A stretch of DNA of 64,000 nucleotides, taken from NCBI GenBank assembly GCA_946122785.1, contig CAMGYJ010000006.1, positions 37,902,066 to 37,966,065 of the forward strand. Direction: 5' to 3'. How positions within the stretch are numbered: the stretch's first letter is position 1; every line of letters starts with the position of its first letter. Positions 10,521-20,338 of the stretch are shown one piece after another. The notes under the pieces are model-generated. The model was given only the letters and a program-made list of their open reading frames with translations. It was not told where the DNA came from and made no database searches. This DNA is from Linum tenue (Eukaryota; Streptophyta; Magnoliopsida; Malpighiales; Linaceae). The position numbers and the translations under genes were made by a program.

Positions 10521-11760
10521 AAGGAGATAGTTGTTTGGTCCTTGAGTGTTCCAGAGTCGACAGGAGACATCAAGTCTTCCCCAACGAAACTACAAAATCT
10601 TTTGGACGGCTTCAATGATCTTCTTGAAGCACCCACTAGCCTACCACCAATTTGGCCGATCGGCCACCGCATCGCTATCAAAGAGGGAATCGAAGCGGTT
10701 AATGTGAGACCCTACCGCTACACGCACTTCCAAAAAGATATCTAGAGACAGGTTAGCGGGATGCTGAAGTCGGGACTCGTTCGGCCCAGCTCGAGTCCAT
10801 TTTCGTCGCCGGTTCTGCTAGTCAAGAAGAAGAATGGGATGTGGCGGTTCTGCTAGTCAAGAAGAAGGATGGGACGTGTCATTCGGTCTTAGCAACACGC
10901 CTTCTACGTTCCAGTCAGCAATGAACGATATTTTTCGGCCCATTATTCATAAGAATGTATTGGTCTTCTTCGATGATATCTTTTTACAGCAAGGACTGGG
11001 CGACACACCTCACGCATCTGAAGACGGTATTGGAAATTCTTCGTCAACTTTATTACTATCTTAAGGGGTCTAAATGTGACTTTGGATTGCATCGATTGGA
11101 GTATTTGTGTCACATTATTTCATTAGAAGGGGTACATGTGGATGATTTGAAGAATAAAGCCATGGTGGAGTGGCCCGCACCGCGAACTGTAACGGAACTG
11201 AGAGGGCTTTTTGGACTAACTGGCTATTACCGAAAGTTCGTCCAAAACTACAGCTCGCTCGCACGTCCCCTAACCAACTTGGTCAAGAAGGGTGATTTAT
11301 GTGGAATGATGAAGCCACCGCCGCATTTGAATGGTTAAAGCAAACTATGACTACGGCGCCCACGTTAGCTATGCCAAAATTCAAGGGACCGCTTATCATA
11401 GAGGCTGATGTTTTGGGAAAGGGAATTGGAGCCCTCTTGTCTAAAAACGCCCATCCCATCGCCTACATGAGCTGCCTCCTAGGACCAAAGAAAGAGACGT
11501 GGTCAGCATACCAGAAGGAGATGCTAGCTGTCGTCATCGCGGTTCAATAATGGCGACCCTACCTTCTCGGACGAATGTTTCATATATTCACTAATCAGCA
11601 GAGTCTTCGGCATTTGTTGGAACAACGTATTACCACCCGCGATCAACACAAGTGGGTCTCAAAGCTCATGGGTTATGATTTCAAAGTGCATTATAAACCC
11701 AGATTGACTAATAAGGCAGCCAACGAGCTTTCCTAGCGCACATGGTCTGCTTACTTACAA
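10521..11760 (+). pseudogene. Chromovirus reverse transcriptase and RNase H, with internal deletion
   Basis: The RT start is visible as R-P-Y-R-Y-T-H-F-Q-K and [19 protein letters not shown]. The palm between K-K-K-D-G and F-G-L-S-N-T-P-S-T-F-Q is missing, and a 35-bp tandem duplication (about 10810-10879) marks the deletion point. F-F-D-D-I (10966-10980) is the catalytic motif, shifted in frame. L-T-G-Y-Y-R-K-F-V and the RNase H block (A-Y-M-S, K-E-M-L-A-V-V) follow, with a stop at 11548-11550. Confidence 0.85.
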
Positions 11761-13246
11761 ACCATTTCACGACCATAACCCGCTCTATGGGAGGAGCTGC
11801 GACAAGCATTGGCAAGCAACCCTTATCTTAGGGAGCTACGGGATAAGGCAACATCAGATGACCCAGGGGATTATGAGCTCAGGGGAGGATTGGTTATTTT
11901 CAAAGGGCGCATAGTCTTGCCGCCCCACTCCTCCCTGGTTACTATAGTTCTTAAAGAATACCATGATTCTGCCGTAGGAGGACACTTGGGAGTGGAAAGA
12001 ACTTTGCACCGACTCAATAGCCATTAATATTGGCCACAGATGGTGAGGGTGGTTCGTGATTACGTTCGATTTTGTGACATTTGTCAACGGGTTAAGGTGG
12101 TGGGGCTTTCATAAGTAGGGCTACTTCAACTGTTGCCAATCCCGGGACAGGTATGAAAGGAATTGTCCATTGATTTCGTTGAAGGTCTTCCGGTGGTGGC
12201 AGGGAAGTCAGTTTTATTCGTCGTAGAGGACCAGTTGACCAAGTATGGGCACTTCATGACCCTCGACCACCCTTATACCGCAAAAACCGTGGTCGAGTCC
12301 TTTATTGATGGGGTCATTAGACACCATGGGATACCGGCTACCATTGTCAGCGATCGTGATAAGGTTTTCTTGAGCAATTTCTTGAAGGACATCTTTATGC
12401 AGTTCGAGACAAGGCTACTCATGAGCATGGCCTATCACCTGCAGACCGATGGTCAAACAGAAGTAGTAAATTGATGCTTGGAGTAGTACTTACGTTGTTT
12501 CACGGAGTAGCATCCGTGGCGATGGCTCGCGTTGCTTCCATGGGTCGAGTTTTGGTACAACTCCACGTAACATAGCACGACAGGAACGACCCATTTTCAG
12601 GATCTCTATGGTAGTGTTCCACCACCTGTAATCGCGTACCGAACCGGTGAGCGTAGACTTGTACGGTGGTTGGGGTCGACGATTTGTTACAAGAGAGGAA
12701 TGTGGCCCTGTCTAATTTGAGGAAAATTCTGGGAGCAGCAAACTTGAAGGCCAAACAGCTGGTCGATGCCAGTCGACGTGATGTGACGTATGAGAAAGGC
12801 GAGTGAGTCTTGTTATGCCTACACTCGTATTGACAGTCCACAGCTTTCAAAAGGGCGTCCAAGAAACTAGCGGGCCATTTTGGGCCCTATTAGATCCGTG
12901 GACGTGTAGGCGAAGTGGCCTATCGGCTGGAGCTGTCAGAAGCAAAGGTCCATCCCATTTTCCACGTCTCTCTTCTCAAGAAGTACGTAGGGGATTTGGA
13001 GGGGGTGACCGCCGACGCGCCGCCTGTCAATGACGACGGAGAATTGGAGATTATGCCGATGACTATGCTGGACCATCGTTGGACTCGTGTGAAGGGTGGG
13101 GTCGTCGAATAAAGCCTGGTGCAGTGGCGCCATCTGCCAAGGGAAGAAGCTACCTGGGAAGTTATGAAGAGCTGCATCGTCGATTTCTTGATTTCGACCT
13201 TGAGGGCAAGGTCGAACTTCAAAGGGGAGGGAGGGGGGGGGGGAAT
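11761..13246 (+). pseudogene. Chromovirus integrase and chromodomain
   Basis: The zinc-binding part is visible as G-G-H-L-G-V-E-R-T-L-H-R-L and C-D-I-C-Q-R-V-K. The core begins S-I-D-F-V-E-G-L-P (12166), includes I-V-S-D-R-D-K-V-F (about 12343-12370) and reaches D-G-Q-T-E-V-V-N before a stop. Downstream frames carry H-P-I-F-H-V-S-L-L-K-K-Y and then a chromodomain block, V-Q-W-R-H-L-P-R-E-E-A-T-W-E (about 13118-13160). This block, which in functional elements reads histone marks to target integration, identifies the clade. Multiple stops and frameshifts are present. Confidence 0.87.
13223..13246 (+). other. Polypurine tract of the chromovirus
   Basis: A run of AGGGGAGGGAGGG followed by more G residues ends directly at the TGATG of the 3' LTR. 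Confidence 0.75.
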
Positions 13247-13585
13247 TGATGTAGAACGGCTACTCGTCAAGCCCGAAGAGCTACCCGACGAGCTGGTCGA
13301 GCCCATGCAGGCTGAGCTGGATACGCCTCGGCGATTAAAACGTATACCGAAGCCTAATACCCGGTACACCGCCGGTGAGTAGTTGGATCAGTGGTCTGTT
13401 TCGTTGTTTAGGGAAGTTGGTTTCCCATTCCTTTTCTATGCAGGATTGTTGTTTCTTTTCTCGCAATTTATTTCCTTGGTTGTAGCTCTATAAATTAAGT
13501 TCATTAGTGGTAATAAAGAAGAAGATTGGAACCCAGAATTAGCTTTCTTTTCCTTAGTTCGTAGAAACCCTACTATCATGCATCA
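13247..13585 (+). repeat. 3' LTR of the chromovirus
   Basis: 339 bp, closely similar to 9568-9908 with scattered substitutions. It ends CATGCATCA before the CTCCT half of the target-site duplication. Confidence 0.9.
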
Positions 13586-13590
13586 CTCCT

Positions 13591-13924
13591 CTGTTGGGCT
13601 AACTGGTTATGAGATAGGGATGGAAAGGCAAGGATATCTAGCCTTTTAAGACTAACTTGTTCCTTTTCAATTTCCCTACGTGACAGTCTTTCAATGGGTG
13701 TCTGAGGGAGGTCTATTGCAATATCATGAAAATATATTGTGCCTAAGACGCTAGGAGTTGGGGATTAAAGCACTAAAGAATGATATCAGTGATTTCAATA
13801 TGGGTTGGGTTTTGGGTCTCCCAATGGAATTGTCAGATAGAGAAGGTATGGTTTATATTGCTAGTATACCAAGTAAGCCTCTGTGCATGGATTTTCTAAC
13901 CAAGAAAGAAGCAAGAATGGGTAT
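13591..13924. other. Unassigned stretch with a weak plus-strand coding frame
   Basis: A plus-strand frame from about 13758 has coding-like composition for some 55 codons (G-W-V-L-G-L-P-M-E-L-S-D-R-E-G). It then runs into the Athila-like relic at about 13925. I do not recognise it. Confidence 0.3.
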
Positions 13925-15043
13925 TAAAAAGGGACAAGATGTCTCGAGTCTCGTGCGGGGAAAGAGGTGTAAGGGGGCTAGAGGTAGTTGGTGGAAGTTG
14001 GGAACAGATTCTCGTCTCCCCTTACACACACTTTAATCGATTTCCACACGGGAGATTATTTTAAAAGCACAATTTAGAGCACATTTTTCAAAACATGATA
14101 CTCCTCCATGAGAGGGAGAGAGTCATCGATACCACACGATTCGAGTGTCCTAAGATCACTAATTCACACAATCAACCGACACAATATGAAGAAGAAATGA
14201 GACTTCTTAATGCATCAACAACCTCCATAGTGCTGCACTACCTCCCTAGTTTGCATATTACTATAAAGACTGTCAATTCAAAGCATACTGAGCGGGCAAT
14301 TACAAGGATCACATGCTTGGAGCCCTCAAATCGAAATTTGGACAGTGGACTAGGCTCCAAACACACAAACACATCTAAGTAGTCAATTATAAACACCCCC
14401 ACACTTAAGTTTGAAATTTCCCTTAATGGATAAGAGGGAAGGATAAAAGGAACAATGTTACCGGGGAAAAAAGACTGCATGTGGACTGGTGAATGGACCA
14501 GTCAGGGCGGAGGATTGGAAGTGAGACCAGTCGCGGCCAGAACACGGGCTAAGACAAAAACAACCACTCGAACATAGAATCGTTAGGAAGAGTTGTCAGT
14601 CCAATGTCACACTATCCAAAAGAAAAACAACCAAACCAAACAAACAATCCAGTCTGCACTCCTCCCAAAACAATACAAACATGAAACCAACAAAGAGGTG
14701 GAGCCAAGAAGTGCAACCTATTCGAGGTGGTCGAAGTCGATTTTGTTCATGATGTCTTCAATATCCTCTGGCGGAGGAGGTGGTGGAACAGGTGAATACA
14801 CCCACGGAGTCGTCTAGTGGTGCTCCTGGTACTCCATCATCCGATGGCTGCGGACTCGTTCACACTCGATATGAGAGAGGTTGACGCCCCGCTGGGTCTC
14901 GATGCGATCGAGAAGCTCGTCATACGTAGCCATGCGAGCGGCGTACTCAGCCTGATGGGTCGCGTACTACTGCTGAAATTGGAACTGGTGGTCCAGAAGT
15001 TGCTGATTTGGAGACCCAGCTGCTGGAACTGGAGACCTATCTG

Positions 15044-16095
15044 CTAGAACTGGTCAGTGAAGAACTCCATCGACGAGACAAAAGGACAGGAGGAGGACAT
15101 GTCTCGCTCGGGTCTCCATCGTGGAGGAAGATCCCCAGGTGGGGACAACTCGGGCTCCATATCAACATCATCATCATCGTTGTCATCATCATCATCATCA
15201 TCCTCCTCGGACTCCTCATCATCATCAACATCACCACCATCATCATGCGGCATGGAAAGGCCATCCACCCACTCTCGATCATCAGCTGAAGTCAAGAGAA
15301 GGGCATTGCTGAGGACGGCCCTGCTGAGCGGGTGTGAGCCTAACTAAGCAGAGGTGTCAGTCAAACCCCGGAACTCCACCTCAAAGTGCCTAGCCAAACG
15401 AGTGATCAGGGGACCACAATAGAGATAGTTCGGCTTGGCGTGGCACTTGGCAAAGGTCTTCGCCACGACAAAAGCGAGGTGTAGGTGATAGTCTGGATCC
15501 CTCATAGAGAAATGCAGTAGACCACGCGTTTTGTGATCTTGGAAAGTCACTGTCATTAGGGACCAGCGAGCGAGTGAGAAGGAGGTTGAGGATGTGCCAG
15601 TGAGGTCGAAAGGTGGTGACATTGGTCTGCCCAACCTCTAACTGTTTTTGACTAGCCTCCGGGCGGAAAATCTAATGGTAGAACTCGAAGATGCAGAACC
15701 AAATGGGCTAGCTGCGTCCTTAATATCGCATCTAGCCAGGTAGATGATGCCCAATGCTCGGGCAAGGCCATCCATACTCATCTTCCGCTCGGCCCCACCC
15801 ATCCGGAAGGTAATAGCATAATGATGGTCGGTAGGTGTTTGAGACCGGAAGGAGTAGGTGGTGTAGAACTCCCACACCAACTCCTTGTAGGTGGGCTCCT
15901 AAATGGACAGGAAAGTGCGCCAATTATGGTGACGAATCATGGCGACCATCTCGCTATAGCATTGGAGCTCTCAAAATATGTCAAAGTCGAGGTGACTGTG
16001 GGGCTCAAAGGAGCCGTCCAAGACCTCCTAGAACTTCGATTAGGCCTCGGCAGTGGGAGCCACATGGCGCAGATACCAATGATTTCGAGACATGA
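15044..16095 (-). pseudogene. 'Putative plant transposon protein' ORF with acidic C-terminus, broken
   Basis: On the minus strand, three frames joined across small indels and stops give one protein. It starts M-S-R-N-H-W-Y-L-R-H-V (about 16094), continues through Y-K-E-L-V-W-E-F-Y-T-T-Y and F-R-M-G-G-A-E-R-K-M-S-M-D-G-L-A-R-A-L-G (about 15870-15750), and reaches L-H-L-A-F-V-V-A-K-T-F and Y-C-G-P-L-I-T-R-L-A (about 15470-15400). This pattern fits the domain annotated as putative plant transposon protein, found in Athila/Tat-type and non-autonomous LTR elements; its biochemical role is not known. The tail is Asp/Glu-rich, encoded by a GAT-type microsatellite (15160-15245). The ORF lies after the pol end, in the position of the env-like ORF of Athila. 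Confidence 0.6.
15160..15245. repeat. CAT/ATC microsatellite
   Basis: Imperfect CAT repeats that encode an Asp-rich run on the minus strand within the plant transposon protein ORF. Confidence 0.85.
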
Positions 16096-16779
16096 TCCAT
16101 CAAAAGAAATTAGCCAAAGGTGGAACCTTGAGAAAAACCACGTTAGAAACACGGGCGGGGAACAAAAAATTCTCCCACACTTAAGAACCATCTAGGCAGG
16201 CACTACAGTTCACAATAGCCACTTTGCAGTCATAGGTTCGGGAATATCGGCAAATCAGCCTAATTTATTACACAAATCATGACATAGATCGATAAAACCA
16301 TGCAATCATACATGAAGTATTGCTATCAAGCAACAAACAAACAAATCCCTCGCCCAAAACTAGTTCAATAATGCCAAACAATCCACGGTTCTCAATCCCA
16401 ACATCTACAGTTCGATTTTCCATAAAGAACCAAGAAAGCACAAGGCACAAACCTGGAAATGCATGGATGACCGTAGAGGAAGGTGAGAGGATGGCGAGGG
16501 ATGTGAAAATGCGTCAAAAAAGTGGTCGGGGGTCTCGCAGAATGCTCGTCGGAGGCTCGCCAGCGGGCAGAGGTGCGACACCGATGAAAGTCGTCATTCT
16601 GGGGATGGTGCGCCTTAGCGAGTAGACCACTAATCCATGAACGCATCGCAATTCGGAGGTCGAATGCACCGGGATCTACAAAAAACCAATGGGGAGGCAC
16701 GTTTTTGGCGAGAGGAAAAGAGAGGAGAGATCTGGAAAAAATGGGGAAGAGAGAGAAAACCGACCGGGTTTTGGGTTTT

Positions 16780-17045
16780 TAAGGGTGAAATCCCCAGTCG
16801 GCTTTCTCATTCCCCGATCGGGGAATATGGACTGCAGACCTGGTTTCCCCTAGACAAATCCCCGGTCGTGGCCTGGCCACTAAATCCCTGATCGGGGAAT
16901 CAAGGCCCCAGACAGGTTTTTCGCTCCAGGTATTTTCCCCGATCTCAAGACCATAAAACCCGATCGGGCTTTTGAGGGGGAGTGACCGGGTTTTGGTCAA
17001 AAAACGTTGAAAACTCAAGTCGCAGCATTCCCCGATCACCATGAA
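16780..17045 (-). repeat. Palindrome-word cluster with CCCCGATCGGGG words
   Basis: TTCCCCGATCGGGGAA at 16810-16825 is a perfect 16-nt palindrome. Variants occur near 16784, 16860, 16887, 16935, 16960 and 17030 (for example ATCCCTGATCGGGGAAT and CCCGATCGGG). In minus orientation the cluster is followed by a TTAAAAA box and a pyrimidine-rich leader, then the second ORF. This is the layout of the U3 clusters in the related LTRs, with different arms. Confidence 0.75.
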
Positions 17046-17345
17046 GCCAAATTATTCCAAATTGATGCACATCAGACGACCAAACTTCATCTCACACACA
17101 GAATGACTCGAACATACCAAAAATCAAAAAGAAAAGGGAAAAGAAAATGCAAACCATGGTGGAGTTGCCTCCCCACAAGCGCTTCTTTACCGTCTTTTAG
17201 CTGGACATAGATGGTGGATGCTCAGAACAGATTAGGCGCAGGTGCCTTCAAGATTGGATCCACATCGCTCTTGAGGTACAGCTTCAAATGGTGGCCATGC
17301 ACCCGAAGATGATGCCTATGAGATCATGCAATGAGTTCTGGTTCG

Positions 17346-17937
17346 GACGTTTATCTCAATTTGGGTTTTGGGAGGATGGGTTTTTCAAAACTATTTTTGG
17401 TTTAAAGCCAACCGAACCATTTAGGGTGCTTGATGATTTTCTAGACATGACATCGTGAAGCCACTTAACGTTTCAGTTTCAAGAAGAACAATGGTTGATG
17501 TTTTTTTTTTTGTTTTTTCATTTTTGATTTGGTTAAACCAAACTGAACCAATATTCCACCCTAATAGTACCTTGACCCCGATCGAGTTCTTGAAAGAAGC
17601 TTTTTTACAAATCTTGGCGTTGTGATATGGTCTTCGTTTTTTCTTCTTCGTGATACGCATATCTTCTTATTTAGCTTCTTTGAAGGTTTTTAAGGTTTTT
17701 CTTCAAGACTAGAGAATGTGTTAGCACCATGCTACCATGAGTATTGTGGTAACTAATACTCATAGCCTCATCCTCTAGTTGCTCTCTGTCTCTCACCCTT
17801 TATCCCACCTCTATGTCTCTCTTTGTGTAATAAAACAACATGATACTTGTAAATTATAGTTTTCTTATTACCTCGTTGTCCTTTGTAATATTTTTGGATA
17901 GCTTTGCGAGTTTTCTTATGTGATTTATCATCTTCCT
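17346..17937. other. Noncoding stretch
   Basis: No gene seen. A pair TAGGGTG...CACCCTA (about 17422-17565) resembles short hAT-type ends, but I found no matching 8-bp duplication. Confidence 0.4.
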
Positions 17938-18310
17938 AGCATGCTTCATGAGAGTTGTGGTATGGTTGCACATATTTTTGGTATACTTCAAGAAACTTGT
18001 GGTGAGGTTTCTGATATGCTTCAGGAAACTTATGGTCGACTTTATGAGGTTAATATTCTGCTTCAGGGGACTTGTGGTCGGCTTTGTGAGATTTTTGGTC
18101 TGCTTCAAAGAACTTGCGGTCGACTTTATGAGATTTATGGTATGCTCCAGGGAACTTGTGGTTAGATTTATCAGGTTTCTAGTATGCTTTAGGAAGCTAG
18201 TGGTAAGTTTATGAGATTTCTGGTCAACTTTAGTGAACTAGTGGTCAGCTTTATGAGGTCTTTGGTCTGCTTCAAAGAACTTTTGGCCGGCTCTATAAGG
18301 TTCTTGTCTA
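17938..18310 (+). repeat. Degenerate 42-bp minisatellite, about nine units
   Basis: Units share the pattern TATGCTTCAGGAAACTTGTGG followed by TCGACTTTATGAGATTTATGG. Most are 41-42 bp; one is about 33 bp. Because 42 is divisible by three, several frames stay open. The plus frame 17920-18165 reads as a 14-residue repeat of the type M-L-Q-E-T-C-G-R-L-Y-E-I-x-G. I see no gene structure around it, so coding is doubtful. Confidence 0.85.
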
Positions 18311-19211
18311 TTTTATGTTATTTATGGTGTGATTTGTTGTGTTTATAGTATGTGTTTTCTGGTATGTTTCAATCTAAATTTGGTCAGGATGGGACGCAAA
18401 ATAAATAAGTAGTGTCACGTGTGTATTCCCCTATAATTTTTAAAAGATACAAACATGTCGCTTCTTTGAAAAATCAACATTACTTGTGATTAACGCCTTT
18501 AAAATAAAATAAAAATTATCAATATAAAAAGTCCATGTGGGTTTGCACTAGTATTAGTATCATGCTAACAAATTCAATGTTTGCAGTTAGCACCTAATCT
18601 TAGTCTTTTTCTTATTATGGGTCTTGCACTCTTGCTGTTGACCTGGACTAGTGGTTTAGTCTCTACGTAAGTTGAACGGAAGAGATTAGGGGCGGTGTAA
18701 TTATCTATCTTTAGTGGAAATTTCTATGTTCTCATACCTCCATTATCTTCCCATTGGTTTTTAATTTTCCATGATATTCACATCATTTTCTAATTGACTG
18801 GAAAGGAAAGCACGATCCGGTTTCCTAAACTGAGATGAATTCCATAGCTTTTTCTTATCACTTCACTATTCCTATTTCCTGCAATGCCAATTCTTTGGTT
18901 TCAACTTTCATTGGTTTGTATAGTTCTTTTTCGTAAGTTTTGTCATAAGATTAAAATGTAGAATTACGGTTATTTACGAAAATTAATATTTATAATTTTC
19001 TGAGTTCTTTGGTTTCGTTTATAATAATTATTCACCTTATTTGGGTAATAGCTAATAACAATAATTATTATATTGATTATGGTTATGGAAATTAATATTT
19101 TGCGAGTGATTAATTAATCATTACAAGAGATGAATCGCATCACCGGTGTTGTATATTTTAATTTCAACTAAGGCTCAAGGGTAGGCATTAACTCTTGGAG
19201 TAGAGATTTTC
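18311..19211. other. AT-rich noncoding stretch
   Basis: No gene, transposon end or repeat is recognised here. Confidence 0.5.
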
Positions 19212-19219
19212 GGTGCCAC

Positions 19220-19838
19220 CAGGGGCGGAGCCAGGATTGAAAGTTTGGGGGGGGCGGATTTATTTAGTAAATTATCGTGAAAATCCAAAGATAAAAATAA
19301 ATAATAACGACACATATTAATTAAAATAAAAAAAAACTCAAAATATAAATAATTATAAGTTCGCTAGTATGTTATACTCAAAATAAATTTTTATACTGTG
19401 AGCAAAAATTATCATGCATTTTAACATGTAATTGTTTTATATCTTGAATATGAATTTATGATTATAATATTGTTTTTAAAAATTAATTAATTACATATCC
19501 AAAAACAATCTTTGAAAATATGAATGTAAAAGTTTAAGAACTTGACTGAATTTATTTGAAATTACAGGATTTATAAGACAATATAGAAAAATTAGAGGAT
19601 TAAACTGGGAAAAAACTGCTAAAATAATAAAAGCAATGCTGGGAATAAGGATCGAACATTGAACCATGTAGCTAAAACTGCATAGCTTCTCCACTAGACT
19701 GAAAATCTACTGTGTTAAGAATATTTCACCCGGATTCTATTTATCTGTTAGATTGAGTTTATACGTAATTCACGGAATTTCCTAGAATTTTATACGTAAG
19801 TTTCAAAATTCTTATTCGCCTACATAGCTCCGCCCCTG
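19220..19838. mobile_element. Non-autonomous hAT-type DNA transposon
   Basis: The ends are CAGGGGCGGAGCC and its complement ...AGCTCCGCCCCTG. The element is flanked by a perfect 8-bp duplication, GGTGCCAC (19212-19219 and 19839-19846). Duplication length and CAGGG-type ends are those of the hAT superfamily. The 619-bp interior is AT-rich without a transposase, so it depends on one elsewhere. Confidence 0.92.
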
Positions 19839-19846
19839 GGTGCCAC

Positions 19847-20338
19847 AGTGGAAGTCTTTCCGATGGGTCACTTTACATGGGAATTATAGTGTTATGAAGA
19901 TAAATCAAAGAAGTGCGATCAGTTTCGTCGGTCTATCAAACGATATTTCGATATTATTTTCTTTTAGTAAAATTTGCGATTGCATCTTATATTTCTTTTA
20001 TATTTACTTTGCAATTGATATGTTTTGAGATGGTGTCTAATACTTTTATTTTTGGTTGTGACATTTGGTGGCGACCCAAAAATGTCCATAAAAATTCAAT
20101 GACGAAAGCTATACACTCGTTAGTTGGGGCTATCTTGGAAGAGAGTTATTTTCTTTCATGTCATTTGCTTTTATCTCGTGTATTTTTTTCTCATTATTGG
20201 AGTGAGTGTCATATTTTTTTGCTCTTTAGAGTTTCAGCAAGTTCTCCATGTGGTTGCGTACAGACTATCACGTTTGGTTTCTATGCTTGGTATGAAAAAA
20301 AAATCATATTTGAAAAAGAAAAAAAAAATCCTTAAAAA
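19847..20338. other. AT-rich noncoding stretch
   Basis: A plus frame (19913-20335) is open but Phe/Ile/Ser-rich and without recognisable motifs. I treat it as chance. Confidence 0.5.

Larger units (their letters stand above)
9568..13585 (+). mobile_element. Chromovirus-type Ty3/gypsy element, complete ends, decayed
   Basis: The two LTRs (9568-9908 and 13247-13585) are about 340 bp and clearly similar. They begin TGATG and end CATGCATCA. The element is flanked by CTCCG (9563-9567) and CTCCT (13586-13590), a 5-bp target-site duplication with one mismatch. Inside come an initiator-Met primer site, protease, RT, RNase H, integrase and a chromodomain on the plus strand, all broken. At 4.0 kb it is shorter than usual because most of gag and part of RT are deleted. 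Confidence 0.92.
13925..17345 (-). mobile_element. Athila-like LTR element relic (internal part, no LTR pair found)
   Basis: The left part (13925-14430) matches, with divergence, the 3' internal regions of the elements at 26750-27020 and 40340-40830, including the CCCCCACACTTAAG tract. The right end holds a minus-strand frame resembling a gypsy pol C-terminus (H-G-H-H-L-K-L-Y-L, about 17240-17330). It is followed by the GCGCTTGTGGGGAGGCAAC signature (about 17160-17178) seen after the ORFs in the related elements. Between them, in minus orientation, lie a palindrome-rich promoter-like block and a second ORF. No flanking LTR pair or target-site duplication is visible. Confidence 0.65.

Noticed and set aside
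15057..15347. Ser-rich plus frame over the CAT microsatellite
   Set aside because: A microsatellite translation; the minus-strand frame is continuous with the recognised plant transposon protein domain.
19913..20335. 140-codon plus-strand frame
   Set aside because: Phe/Ile/Ser-rich AT-biased translation with no motif and no gene context.
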